A stretch of DNA of 64,000 nucleotides from Micropterix aruncella. Lineage: Eukaryota > Arthropoda > Insecta > Lepidoptera > Micropterigidae. How positions within the stretch are numbered: position 1 is the stretch's first letter; the number at the start of each line of letters is the position of its first letter. Where the stretch lies: positions 41,635,113-41,699,112 of the forward strand of contig OX155951.1 in NCBI GenBank assembly GCA_944548615.1, read 5' to 3'. The translations under genes and the position numbers were made by a program. Below are positions 10,803-21,810 of this stretch, piece after piece. The notes below the pieces were generated by a model. That model did not search any database. It was given only the letters and a program-made list of their open reading frames with translations, and was not told the DNA's origin.

Positions 10803-11158
10803 ATTGATTTTATAGAGGATTGATTTATTATAAAAACCCAATAATTCAACCAATGATAACAAGAATAACATTTAATTATTAAAGCCATCTATCGCATATT
10901 TTATATAGGCTGACTAGATCACAGAGATATTACGGAGTGCTAGATTGCCATCTATTAGTTTATCTGAACTTTGAAGTTCGTAATTATTACGCATTGAAAT
11001 CTGTATTTCAAATTAAAAATTATTCCAAAATAATGACAATAAGTAGTAGGACAACGGCGCTAAAGCTCCTCGAGGATCATTGGCCAATTCGGAACGTCAT
11101 CATAACCGATGGCACCAAAATCGATGAATGGTGTCTGCAGTCTTTCATGATAATAGCA
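10803..11158. other. AT-rich spacer
   Basis: No gene, repeat or hairpin supported. A 77-codon plus-strand frame has no recognisable feature. Confidence 0.35.
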
Positions 11159-11847
11159 TTGATTATATAGTAGCGAACGTTTGGCAGTGAACGGTTTCGT
11201 GCAGCTTGGTCCATAAGATCCACTGTGTTTTCGGGTCGGCCCAACTCACGATTCAACTCCTATTAATTAGCATCCTCGTGTGGAAGGCTAGCTCGGGTAG
11301 AATTCTCGCGTCCCAGGCCTCACGGCTGGTGGATCGGTTTCCCCTAGGGCATTGCCTCTGGATGGTTTTCGGTTGTGCACTCTGAATAATTGCTGAAAGA
11401 GTCTGAAGACTATGGCAATATACTGTCTCCTAAGCAGTGGGGGCGGATGTTGACCTGTCGCCAACCGCTCTTGAAATGACCATATGGCTACCTGATCCTG
11501 AATTCAGAGCCGGGCAAAGGACGCCATTGGTCCGCGATGGATTCATACTGAAACACCGCTAAATATACGAGGCCGCCCAAGCGACTTCGGACCCGTAACC
11601 ATTTGGGAGGTTGGAGGTATCCTGATGGTTATTTCCAGATGGAGATATCCTTCCAAAACCGGTAGACAAGGGGCGAGGCTTCCCGCTGGGGGGAACCTTT
11701 CCTGGTGCCTCGCTGGTGTTCGTTGGCTTAGCTAGACGGTAGATTTGTATTGTCTCTAGGTCATCTACGCTCACCTCGCGAGAGATAGAACTATCACTAA
11801 CCTTAAAACTTCTTGAGGTGACGGGTTCACCCGTTATAGTTGATTAT
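11159..11847 (-). mobile_element. GC670 repeat, locus D (diverged subfamily)
   Basis: A GC670 relative in the locus B orientation. It has the landmarks GGCAAAGGACGCC, GTCCGCGAT, AAGCGACTTCGG and AAAACTTCTTGAGGTGACGG in the same order. It resembles the copy at 55715-56440 more than the other loci, sharing GTAGCGAACG, TTTCGTGCA and CACGATTCAACTCCTATT near one end, so two subfamilies exist. An 8 bp direct repeat TTGATTAT (11159-11166 and 11840-11847) could be a TSD. The right copy overlaps the unit's own GTCGAC-like end, so this is uncertain. Confidence 0.65.
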
Positions 11848-12216
11848 GTAATGCTATATAATCACTGCTAATAGCTATCAATCTATTTTCAAACTCTTTT
11901 GTTTTCTTCTCTTTTATTTAATTGATTTTTTATCGGCTATCGGCTATAGGTAATAAACGGGATTTTCAGGTTCGATTTTCAAATTCTTCATTTTCTACCC
12001 GTTATTTTACAAATTTAGTATTAAACTCGGAAACCTTTAATGATATCATGAAATTACTCGTAATAAAGTTAGAGGCTAAATTGTCAAGATTCTAGGAAAA
12101 TTTTGTTTTCCATTCTACGAAGATTTAATTTTTAGATTATAATATTTTAAACCAAAACTAGCTGAAGATGTCGAAAGGCGACGTAAGCAAGAGGGGTAGG
12201 CAAATGTACTCACATA
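11848..12216. other. AT-rich spacer
   Basis: A short GGCTATC duplication at about 11935 is the only local pattern. No gene seen. Confidence 0.35.
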
Positions 12217-12644
12217 AGGGGTGTTATTACTGCACGGGCTTTTTTTTTCTGTGGGTGAATCAGTACAACGAAATAAGCAAGTTTTAATAAAAAAAATAAA
12301 AAAAACTGAAATATAAAAAATTAAAAAATATTTTTTTTTCCTTTTAATTTGTTTTTTATTTAAATTTTATGATTAAATAGTATGAAAATCTGTAATCACG
12401 ATGCGCTATCTAGCGGTTGTTTATTTACGACTTTTTACCTACCGCTAGATGGCGCAGAGCGCTCAAACACCTCTAAAAACCTGTATTTAACTTCTTCAAA
12501 AATTTCAAATAAAAAAAACATTTTTTTTTCCAAAACAAAAAAAAAATAATTGTTTTTTTTTTAATTTTTTTTTATCAAAAGTTGCTTACTACGTTGTACT
12601 GATTTACCCACAGAAAAAAAAGCCCGTGCAGTAATAACACCCCG
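12217..12644. mobile_element. Foldback MITE with long terminal inverted repeats
   Basis: Both ends carry GGGGTGTTATTACTGCACGG followed by GGCT, a T tract and CTGTGGGT(G/A)AATCAGTACAACG in inverted orientation. The terminal inverted repeats (TIRs) are at least 60 bp, with few mismatches. TA dinucleotides flank both ends (12215-12216 and 12645-12646), as expected of a Tc1/mariner-type TSD. The centre has a second inverted repeat around ATCTAGCGGT / ACCGCTAGAT. There is no coding capacity, so it is a non-autonomous DNA transposon. Confidence 0.85.
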
Positions 12645-12646
12645 TA

Positions 12647-13350
12647 TATTTATTTTTCTACGACTATTTTAAAACAAATTGGCGGATATCCCTCAACAGC
12701 TTTTTAAATTTCGGCATTAGGATAAACTATTTCTGTACGTCCTAAATGGTGGTGTAGTTTATGAGATACTGTAGCCACATGCACAGCATAGTGCGCCAAA
12801 ATGGTACCATATTTTTCCAAATTTATTTTTTTACAATAGACAATAGTCCTTTATTTATCCAAAATTACAATAACAGTTGGAATTGTCATAACAATAACGT
12901 TCCAAAAACACAAACAATCTAAATTATAAAAATCAAATAATCAAAAAAAAATATATAAAAGAAATCTATAGTCTAAAACGAATGCAAAAAATAATCAATA
13001 AAAACATACTGTTAAGTGAGCCAAAATAAAAGATAAATGCTCAATAGCGACATACGTAAGACGACAATAATTATAATGAATAATCAAATTTTCCTACGAG
13101 ATTTACCTCGTATATTTTAACATAAGAATAATCCATTTCGAATGCTTTCTTATTCATACTTTATCTATATTTGTACGTTTATACGTAGTTATAGAGCTAT
13201 CTTAGGGATATGTTATTATTTTTCATATCAAATATTTTGTAATATTTTTTCGAGGTCGTCGACTTCAAAAATAGCATGTGTAATAAGCTAGTGCTTAACT
13301 CTGTATTCAAATTCTAAATGTCGTGTTGGCTTTGGAAGGTTATTAAAGAG
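12647..13350. other. AT-rich intronic DNA
   Basis: No gene recognised. 12830-12960 has the T-rich, A-rich look of a LINE 3' untranslated tail in reverse orientation, but this is not firm. Confidence 0.35.
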
Positions 13351-13610
13351 TTACACAAATGACTTTTGGATTATAGTCAAACGGACTTTGAAGAGGGCTA
13401 TGATGACTTTCTTTCGAGTGTCGTGATTATGTATGTGCTTGTAAAGCGTACACTCCAGTTTGTTGTTTTTAGCAATCACTAAATAACTGAGAATATACGC
13501 TGATGCTAAAAACAACATCCCAACGAAAAATGGTAACCCACCCGGTAATCCAGTACGAACCTTACAATGAAAGATCAGGTGACTTAACCACCATACCAGC
13601 AGACCGCGCA
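13351..13610 (-). mobile_element. tRNA-derived SINE (diverged)
   Basis: Read from 13610 downwards, the head has a tRNA-like A box region (TGGTATGGTGGTTAAG) and a decayed B box (AAGGTTCGTACTGG) about 35 bases later. These are the internal RNA polymerase III promoter elements. It is the same type as the SINE at 63720-63955, which keeps an exact B box. The 86-codon frame here is incidental. Confidence 0.65.
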
Positions 13611-14464
13611 ATATAGGTAATGATTACATAAAAAAGTGAGAAACATGGTTAACGACACCTTTACAAAATCCATATACATACAACGTGGAGAGGGACGATT
13701 AGTTTTGAATGAACAATGGACAAACGCCGCTGCGTCGGTCGAGTTTTCCCATACGATACGAGTTGTGATATAATTTAACTTGATATTTGCATGCAGATCG
13801 CGATACGACTTTTCGTTTGCGTAATTTAATGACAGTGCTCTCTTTTTTCCCGTTGAAATTGTGAGTGGCGATAATAGTGACATTCTCACACTGTGTAATT
13901 GGAGAGGGTTCAATCGATTACAGCGTGCCAGGCGCCCAAAAGCCCGGCACATTGGTGGATTTTTCCATTAATTAACTAAAACCTCCAAATTTTACGAAAA
14001 ACATCGCCAGACATTTTAAAAAAAAAATATTGCATATTTCATAATTCAACTATGATTACACTGGGAATAAATAATGAAAATTAAATTAAAATAAAGTGAC
14101 AAATTGGTTCATCCCAATCCCATGCAACCCGAGGCCTGTCACACATCTAACTAGGCTTCGCCTGTACCTAGATGTACGATTTATGACGTAATTTGGATTG
14201 CGAGCTGATGTATTAAAAAATCGGTTGGGTCACCCAAAGACTTGCCCGGCAAGTAGACGGCCCTCACCCCCCCCCCCCCCCACCTTGCCCCCCTCGCCCT
14301 CCAATACTGTAGCCATATCAAAGACGGACTTTATATTACATTACATTTACGTCGTGTCCAATTGGCGGCTAAAACCCGCTATTGGACGTGACAATATATT
14401 TGTGTTTTAAGTAGTACGTCTCATTACTAATTTAAGCTTACTTAACATACATATATTATTTAAA
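13611..14464. other. Intronic DNA; poly-C tract at 14268-14282
   Basis: A 122-codon minus-strand frame (13584-13952) and a 70-codon plus-strand frame show no known domain and partly overlap the SINE. The C-rich run near 14268 is simple sequence. Confidence 0.35.
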
Positions 14465-15140
14465 AAATATATAGCATCTAAGAAACTTTGGAACCAACTA
14501 AAAGTTATTCGTCGTAGAATCTTATTACAAAACCAATTAAAGGCTTATTTAATAAAATAGTCAAATAATTCTAATGGCTACCTACTAAACACACAATAAT
14601 TAAAATAGTCAGTTCAAAAGTTATATAATCAAAGCAGAAGCCTAACAATTGCAATAGTCAATAAATCGAATATATACGTAGGTACTAAAAACTGTACATA
14701 GTAACATCCCAAGTAGTAAGTAAATTGTTAAATAATCAAAGTATAATTATCATTTAAATTGGTACAATATTTGCAAAGTCATGGCCCACGACTTCGGTCA
14801 GATTATAGAAAGGGTGGCCTATCAGTATCTCCCTAATGTTTTTTTAAAAATTGTTTGTCCTCCAGTTGTTTGATAGTGGTAGGGAGTAAATGGTAGAATC
14901 TGGAATTGCCGCTGTGAACTCTGCCCGCGGCTGTTACCTGCGGTCGTAGACATGTGGGATCGGAAGAGATTCGGGGGGAACATCTCGGGCGGAACTGGGC
15001 GTATATAATTATTGTCAAACTCTTTGACATATCTGGACAATTTGTAAATTAACAGTGTAGATCGATTTGCAATACTTCCATATACATTGCATATTATAAT
15101 CGAATAATGACAATTATTTAAAAAACGGAAGAACAATTAA
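14465..15140 (-). pseudogene. LINE 3' end: C-terminal ORF2 remnant and 3' UTR
   Basis: On the minus strand 15136-14822 encodes broken frames containing TAAGRVHSGNSRFYHLLP and KQLEDKQF, which resemble the C terminus of a LINE ORF2. The following 3' region (down to about 14465) matches 48560-48960 in the same orientation, for example GAAAGGGTGGCC(T/A)AT and TTTGATAGTGGTAGGGAG. Two copies with a shared 3' end define a dispersed LINE family. There are no RT motifs. Confidence 0.6.
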
Positions 15141-16639
15141 AGTAGCAAAATAACTATTTCGACAATGATTATTGTTTTAGTTACCAGTCATATTTATGTA
15201 GTTATTCAGTAGCACATATTAAAACAAATTCTTACAGGTTTATCGAAGTCCGATCAACAAGTACCTACATCAAAATTTTCTTTAATATCAATTCAAGTAC
15301 AATAATTATAGTTAAATAATCTAAGTATATATAAAAGGGTTTCTGACATTATTCCTTTTTGCTTTAGTCACACCATGGACTTGAATGAATAGTTATTTCA
15401 TTGTGTTGTGTAGCTCACATATAAGAATCTGCTGTGTCTGCTGAGTATTCGGTTATTAGCAAATCTTGAAATCGAAAAACCAACGTCAATTAATAATAAT
15501 AATTGTTATTTCTCTTGAACTGTTCTCTGTGCAAATGTCCTAAAAGTATCCTAATTTATAAATTGAAATAGAATCAAATGATATCAAATAATGAAAATCA
15601 AAATTTAATTTCACTCGTAATTCACAATCTACAGTAAAATAGACAAAATGTACAATTAAAATGTCATAGACAAAAAATCACTAGCTAAAAGATGCCACTA
15701 TATGCCAAAAACTGTTGATAGTGATACTATATTAATGCCACCATTAGGTAGCTATAGCCTGTTCTGAGGCGAAAGTTTGAATTGTTATGAATATTTGTAT
15801 GAACATATATAGAAACTAAGTAGGTACTGAAAAGAACATAATAAATATGAAAGAATGTAGGTATACACTGATATTATTAATCCTTATTAGCTGGACAATC
15901 AAATTACAATATGAAATTGTTAATCATATGTATCATAATCATAATATAATCTAAAAAACATACAAATAGTATTTTAATACTCATAATTGCCAATAAATAG
16001 AGTAAGATAATCATAGCTAATAATAAAAAAAATAGTAAAAAAAAAAAAGTTTGAAAACATTACATTGGGGATATTTATTTTATGCGTATTTCATGTATAC
16101 ATCCTGTTGTTTCCGTCACCCTTTGTTCCTTATTTTAGGAAAGGTTTGTTTTATGAATATGTTATTTTTAATGAATTTACAGCATTCAACAATAAAAATC
16201 TAAGATACTGTGACCATAAACATATAGGAGAAAGGTGGCCTACATGTTGTACCTGGCGGAACTCTTCTAAGCAACATTACATATGTTTTTTGCAATATAA
16301 CATCCTTTCAACATTGGTGGAGTTTCCCCTATGCATTTGGTTACTTGTAATTATATACCAGTGCTTAATGTATGCCTTACAGCATCTAACAGAAACTGCA
16401 ACTAATGCTAACATTCACTCTCGCCATACGGTAGCTCTTTGCCTGCGGTAGCTCTCTTTTATACGCACCCTGAATAAGCAAAAGTACAGAAAAGCTACCT
16501 ATACCTTATCATTAAATGCTATCATTAATGCTAAAGAAGTAGATTATCAAATAATCTAGTTATTATCACTAACAGCTGGAGGACGTCAAATTAAAAATAA
16601 CCTATAAGGAGGGGCGCCGTGGCTAAAAAGATTGTACCC
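15141..16639. other. AT-rich intronic DNA, no gene recognised
   Basis: The longest frame (128 codons, plus, 16065-16451) is hydrophobic and cysteine-rich but has no domain and no splice context I would trust. No repeats above background. Confidence 0.35.
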
Positions 16640-16857
16640 ATTCAAATTCAACTTCTCTATTTTACAAATTCAAATTCTTTATTTTACAAAAAATCATAAT
16701 ATCAGTTACAAATAAACTAAACCTAACCTAACTGGATCGCACGAGACGTCCGCACTAAGGTAGGCTCAGATTCATATATTTAAGTACTGCCTAATGCTAA
16801 ATGAAAAAATTATACGCTGAAGAATGAACGTGAAAAATAAAATCAAGTAAACTAAAT
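16640..16857 (-). repeat. LINE 3' UTR tail, family shared with 23845-24075
   Basis: The segment TCAAATTC...TTACAAAAAATCATAATATC followed by AACCTAACTGGATCGCACGA and GCACTAAGGTAGGCTCAGAT is nearly identical to the block at 23850-24050. Reverse orientation, a T-rich start and the 'CTAACTGG...ACTAAGGTAGG' motif match other LINE tails in this window (21170, 49105, 56945). Confidence 0.6.
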
Positions 16858-16903
16858 TTATCTAAACTATTATTTAAAACCATTTAAATAATAGTTTAGA
16901 TAA
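16858..16903. repeat. Perfect 21 bp-arm AT-rich hairpin
   Basis: The arms at 16858-16878 and 16883-16903 are exact reverse complements with a 4-base loop (ACCA). It abuts the LINE tail. It is compact enough to extrude or, if transcribed, to fold into a short hairpin RNA, but there is no evidence of processing. Confidence 0.8.
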
Positions 16904-18120
16904 GTAGTCATGGATTCATTGTCTGATTATATTGCTTTCATATTATATAAATCAACAGTAATTGAAAAACAGCATCTATAAAAGTAGCTACCTGTTAATT
17001 ATATTGATTTTTCGATATTTTTTAATATTTTTAAATACTTACTTTATACCTATTTGGATTTTTTATTACTATTTTAGTTATTGATTTTTAAAATATGTTG
17101 ACGGTTTATATCATCAGATTCTATCAATTCACGATTATTACACGACTGCCCAACAAGAAAAGAGTGTGATGTGTTCAGAGTTCATATATGTATGTTTTCT
17201 GGTTCTTTATTCCACGATAACTTCTAAGCGCTTGAACTGATTTAGAAGTGTGTGGTATTATGTGTAATAGAAGTTATAGAAATAGTAGAATAGAATAGAA
17301 TAGCAATAAAATAGAATAGTAATATAATAGAATAGTAATACCGTAAAATAGTAATAGAATATAAAAGTAAGAGAAGTGCATGCTATCTAACAATAGTTAG
17401 AATCGTTATGTCATCCCGAGTGTCAACCTTAACTCTCCAAATATCAAGGAAGTAGTTGTCTAAATGTCCAAATGTCAATAAATTAACATAAATTTATCGT
17501 GTTTAGTGTCAAATAAAAAGTCTGATTAAGTAAATTACGGAAATATACCTACATGAATTCTTTTTTAAAATTAATTACCCAAATTTAATTTAAGCAATTA
17601 ATAAGAAACGTCAAGTAAAATATCATATAACTAAAACACAGCAAGAAATTAGACACAATTATTAAATGATGCCCTCTGTCCGATGTCGCCCAACTAAGCA
17701 AAGATTGTGCTTGGGCGGACATTCCATAAACATTGGGTCGTTGAATACTTAAAAAATAAATACATGTATATACGTAAAAAGCAAAATTAAAAAAATAAAT
17801 TTAATAAGTGTTTGACAAATCTAAATGGCTACGTGCCATTTTTATTTAATACACTGTTATATGGATATATTCAAAAATAACAAATATTTCATAAAAAACC
17901 CGTAATAAAATGATTATAAACAAAATAGTTCACTTTCTGTAATGGCAGTCGTGTTTATTATTCTTTTTAATATATGTACCTACTTGTTTTAAATTTTAAA
18001 TACTGAAAACATTAGATTTTCTATTTGTTTTTAAATAGGTAAAATACTCAAACTATTATAGCATAAAGCTTGTAATAACTACCTGTTGCTTACGGTAGCT
18101 TGTATATTACTATCTATAGT
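16904..18120. other. AT-rich intronic DNA with an AATAG-type microsatellite at 17283-17365
   Basis: Degenerate (AATAG)n/(TAATA)n runs are visible at 17283-17365. Otherwise there is no supported gene or repeat. Confidence 0.4.
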
Positions 18121-18218
18121 ATATAGGACAACTCCAAGAGCAATACATTCGCCGATTGGATACGAATGTAATGTAATGTAATAAAACTGGGCAGAATGTG
18201 CTGAAAGTGTAAACTTAC

Positions 18219-18308
18219 TCTGAATCCGGTGATGGCAGTTGCAGTGGCGACTATCGCCAGCAGGCTTGCGACGGCGGCGACGGGCGTCGCGACCCTCCTC
18301 TCCGTCAT
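18219..18308 (-). CDS. FAS1-domain secreted protein, exon 1 (signal peptide)
   Basis: The minus-strand ATG at 18308 opens 30 codons encoding MTERRVATPVAAV followed by a hydrophobic core (ASLLAIVATATAITG), a classical signal peptide. The frame runs straight into a strong donor, AGA|GTAAGT, at 18218. The junction is phase 0, and the next minus-strand coding exon (8993) also begins in phase 0 after a good acceptor, giving ...ITGFR|NENQLDRR... The exon is much more GC-rich than the intron. Joining it to the 8993 exon is inference from phase, strand and order; a transcript would prove it. Confidence 0.7.
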
Positions 18309-18560
18309 GTCGGATCTTCTCTCGCTGCCCGAGAAAATCAGAGGAGATGCGTCCCTTATACTAAAGAATTAAAAACTGCTCACACCGGCGAATACCGTCA
18401 CTTTCATAACCACAATTTTCCTTCACTTCGATCACTGTAGTTTTTTTTTCGCTTCGGGGTCGGTTTTTTCGGTGGCGCCACGGATGCGTGCGACTTTCGT
18501 GGCGGCTGCGCGGTGAATGTGGCGCGCGGCGCGAAGCTTCCTCGTTATTAACACGGGTAA
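18309..18560 (-). promoter_or_regulatory. Probable 5' UTR and promoter region of the FAS1 gene
   Basis: The sequence immediately upstream of the ATG is CpG-rich (notably 18455-18540), unlike the surrounding AT-rich DNA. No convincing TATA box was seen; a weak initiator-like CTACAGTG occurs near 18440. The start site is not determined. Confidence 0.4.
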
Positions 18561-18722
18561 AAGATGCTATGCAATAGCCACCTTCTTCTGCACGGAATTG
18601 CCGCTCACTAAATTGCGGAGCAGACGGTGGGCCCAGCTCGACAGTAGAGAAAGCCCTTTCTTTAAGGCCCAGTGACCGGCAAGCGACACTTGTCGTGAGA
18701 GCGATATTAGCATAATTCTGCT

Positions 18723-18905
18723 ATTTATTTATTTATTTTAAACAACATGATTTACAGACAAATTGCTATGATATTCGGTATACGGTACAATAAAACGTGC
18801 AGGAAAAACAAGTTGAACCCATAGCCGTTGGCTCATCGCATACCTAACTGAGCAAGAACGCCCGTATCTAGGGATGCTGATATTTGACTTAGCATATTGC
18901 GAGCT
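18723..18905 (-). repeat. LINE 3' tail in reverse orientation
   Basis: It begins with a TTTA/ATTT tetranucleotide run and has 'ACCTAACTGAGCAAGAACGCCCGTATCTAGGG', split here as ACCTAACTGAG and CCCGTATCTAGGG. This is the same tail signature as at 21170, 26930, 49105 and 56945. Confidence 0.5.
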
Positions 18906-19284
18906 GACATGTATGACGTTCCGTTATATAATTATTATTGGTATAAAGTTCGAAACATTCATTCTCGCATAATATAAATACACAAGCACAAAGAGTTATA
19001 CCAATATACAAAAAAAAAAACAGTAGTAAGAAATTATTATTAAACCCAACACCAATATATAGTAATACATAAATACAATAAATATATATTTAAAATAAAT
19101 ATACATACTAATATAAAATACTAATATACACAAAATAACCACAAATAAATTAAATTGAAATACCTCTAGTCTTATACATATATGGATAGGTAGCAGAAGA
19201 GCTGACATATGATGTAAAGAAATATTTAAAACGTAATATGTTTGTGCTAAGTAGCGAGACATTCATGGACAATTACGCAAAAAA
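18906..19284. other. AT-rich DNA, no gene recognised
   Basis: The 88-codon minus frame is AT-driven, isoleucine/tyrosine-rich and not credible. Confidence 0.35.
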
Positions 19285-19475
19285 TCCACAAGCGCTATTC
19301 TGGGTTCATTTCTTTCATGAATGACTTACCAGATTATGTGATACCAGATAATCATGAAATTACCCTTTATGCAGATGATTCCTCGCTAATTTTCAGCCAA
19401 GCATACTTAGAACCTTTAATCAATCCAATTGATGTTACAGTGAATACGTTGGGTACTTGGTTTCACGTATAAATA
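19285..19475 (+). pseudogene. Reverse transcriptase fragment with YADD motif
   Basis: Two adjacent frames encode SAILGSFLS and then, after a 1-2 base shift, MNDLPDYVIPDN and ITLYADDSSLIFSQAY. This is the 'GSxLGPxLFxxxxNDLP ... YADD' core of a non-LTR reverse transcriptase, with the catalytic Asp pair intact. Only about 60 codons remain, and the frame ends at WFHV-stop. Dead remnant. Confidence 0.8.
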
Positions 19476-21129
19476 AATTCGGTACAATTTCATTCTTATT
19501 TTCAGGCACGTATCCAGATTTCGGTTTCAGGGGGGGGGGCATTTATTGAAAAAACGCGCGCGCCACAAATCAAACTTGAATTTACCCGTACAATAAAACG
19601 CACTACACCGGATTACCGGGGGTTAAATCTCAACTATCCCCCCCCTCCTGGATTCTCGCGTCGCGGATTCTTCCTGACTCTCAATTTTTTAACGACTTTT
19701 TTTTTTATTTAAAAAAAACGGGGGGGGGGGGGGGAGGCGGGGGGGCGCGTCCCCTGTGTGTGTGTCACCTGGATACGTCCTTGCTTTTGTTTGATTAGAT
19801 ACGTCCTTGCTCTTCGTCTGATATGGTGATATTATTTGCACTGTTTTATTTCAGGTATGCCCTTAGCCTCTCTGGAGGTTTCATGGTCTATAATAATACT
19901 ACCTTAGTGTTATTTTGTTATTTATTGAAAATTTTATATTTTGAAGCATTTGCTCCTTTGCACTGACAAATTCGCAGAAATTACGGAGGGGGGGGGGGGG
20001 GTAGTTAAGGAGAGTTTATAGGGGAGGGATCCCTTGCCCCCCCCCCCTCTCGCTACGTCACTGTGTTAAACAATTACTATATCTTAGGATTACTCTAACC
20101 TTGGATTAATACTGTTGAGAATTTAAATATATCCTATAATAATAATAATTAGTATTATTGGTTCATTAAAAAAAATACATTTAAATGGTTGTCATTGCCA
20201 TTATCTTAGTGTTAGTATTGAAAGTAGTCTATTAGTCAGTACTACTCAAACGTCAGTACTACTCAAAAATAAAGGCTACATATTTCGTATGCCCAGATAC
20301 AGGCTGTTCGGTCTAGTTGGGCATTCGTCTAGAATGATCGTATGGCTTGTGTTCATTTTCTTATTGCTTATATAAATAGTTACAAATCATATCTGTACGA
20401 TCTCATTGTTAAGAGGCCTATTACAAAATAGCGTAGGTATTCTTTTAAAATGAGTTTAAAAAATGAACGCATTTTTTTTTGGATGTAACTATAAAAGATA
20501 GGATAAATAAATAAAAAAATAAATAAATAACTATTCAACCCTGGGAGAAAACCGCGGCACTGAGCGCTCTTCTCTTGCGCAAGCAAATATATACACAATT
20601 TCTAATTGTTTTTTGCAGTGTTTTCTCCTTTCTAATGACAATAATTTATATTATGTCGTATTGCTAAAAGAGTGAACTTTAATATAGTATAAGTATTATA
20701 TAAGAATCTTATTTTATTTCTGAGAAAATTAGAATGATACAGGAAGTTTTTTTTTAAATTTTGTGTAATTGTAAGTAATGTATACCTTGGATATGTGGTC
20801 AAAAAACGAAAAAATAAGGCCGCTATGGTCAACAAGAATACATGACGGACATAAAAAAAAATAGTATACGGTTTTCGTTGTAGTGATATTACTGTATTAA
20901 GGAGCTCAAAGTTTGCCTTCCGAGCGTTTTACGAATAACGACTTTCGGAAAATGGGCTGAATAAGTAAATAATATTCGTTATATCTAAAATTAAAGGCCG
21001 CTATGGTCAACATCAAGAAATGGTCCAGGTAATTCAGTAATTAAAGTTTGTAGAAATCTCTTCATTTCTTGGAATTAGAACGCCAAAAATCCACTTTTCT
21101 TGCCTTTCTGGAAAAAATATGTGATAGGG
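19476..21129. other. Intergenic DNA with G/C homopolymer tracts
   Basis: Long G or C runs occur at about 19718-19735, 19987-20001 and 20037-20048, near CCCTGTGTGTGTG and TGGATACGTCC motifs. GGATACGTC also occurs at 34872, near CCCTGTGTG, so these are probably copies of one degraded TE. No coding frame is supported. Confidence 0.4.
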
Positions 21130-21240
21130 CTCTTAACTCTCTACCAAGATGTAATAAATAAATAAATAAATAAATAAATTGCAAAATCTACCTAACTAGA
21201 CCATAGCCCGTATTAAGATAGACTCAATGAATGAAATGAT
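21130..21240 (-). repeat. LINE 3' tail (AAATA repeat and CCTAACTAG signature)
   Basis: An (AATA)n run at 21150-21178 is followed by CTACCTAACTAGACCATAGC and CCCGTATTAAG, the tail motif seen in several LINE copies of the window. Confidence 0.5.
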
Positions 21241-21402
21241 TTGTTCATATGCGCGCACTTATAGAAATTAAAAGAAATATAAAAATAATAACGATAGTGT
21301 GGCACTCGGGGACTGCCGCGGTAAAGCTATTGCATAGCATTTTTGACAACTTATGCAATTATAATTATTATTTTTTTTATTTTTTCTGATATCAGATAAC
21401 TG

Positions 21403-21489
21403 CGCTCTATCGGAAAACGTTGAAATTATTCCGAATCATCTGCGGAAGCAAATGATTCGGAATAATGTATACGTCTTCCGATAGAGCGC
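21403..21489. repeat. Imperfect ~40 bp-arm hairpin (GCGCTCTATCGGAA)
   Basis: GCGCTCTATCGGAA and ATTATTCCGAATCAT in the first half are mirrored by ATGATTCGGAATAAT and TTCCGATAGAGCGC in the second half. There are a few central mismatches and a loop of about 8 bases. Confidence 0.75.
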
Positions 21490-21810
21490 CGCGCACGAAT
21501 TTTTTCTTCGATAAAGCAAAAAAACCGGATTATTCGAAAAAAATCGTAGATAAAAAGATAGATAATTAAATTATCTTTTAAATGGTGCAGGTTTCATAAT
21601 AATACGCCAGATAGTATTTGCGTGGTAGTCGTTTCTGTGTTCGGTTAGACCTAATTTCACAAATTAATTTCATTATGTAATATAAACAAAATCTAAAATA
21701 TTTAAAGCTAAGAATATTAGGAAAACTTTCTTGTTTAACATATATTTCTTTCGAATCGTAAGCAGTACTCGTTTAGACGTAATTATCAGTTTAAAATCAT
21801 TAATTTTCGT
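21490..21810 (+). repeat. Second copy of the sequence upstream of the Mutator-YqaJ gene
   Basis: From about 21500 to 21805 this is a near-duplicate of 48225-48525 in the same orientation. Shared blocks include GATAGATAATTAAATTATCT, ATGGTGCAGGTTTCATAATA, GTTCGGTTAGACCT and AGCAGTACTCGTTTAGACGT. The hairpin at 21403 lies next to it. GCTATTGCATAGC / GCTATGCAATAGC motifs occur at 21332 and 21858 and may mark the ends of a non-autonomous element. Confidence 0.75.

Noticed and set aside
16065..16451. 128-codon hydrophobic plus-strand ORF
   Set aside because: No domain, no convincing splice or promoter context, AT-rich composition; length is compatible with chance.
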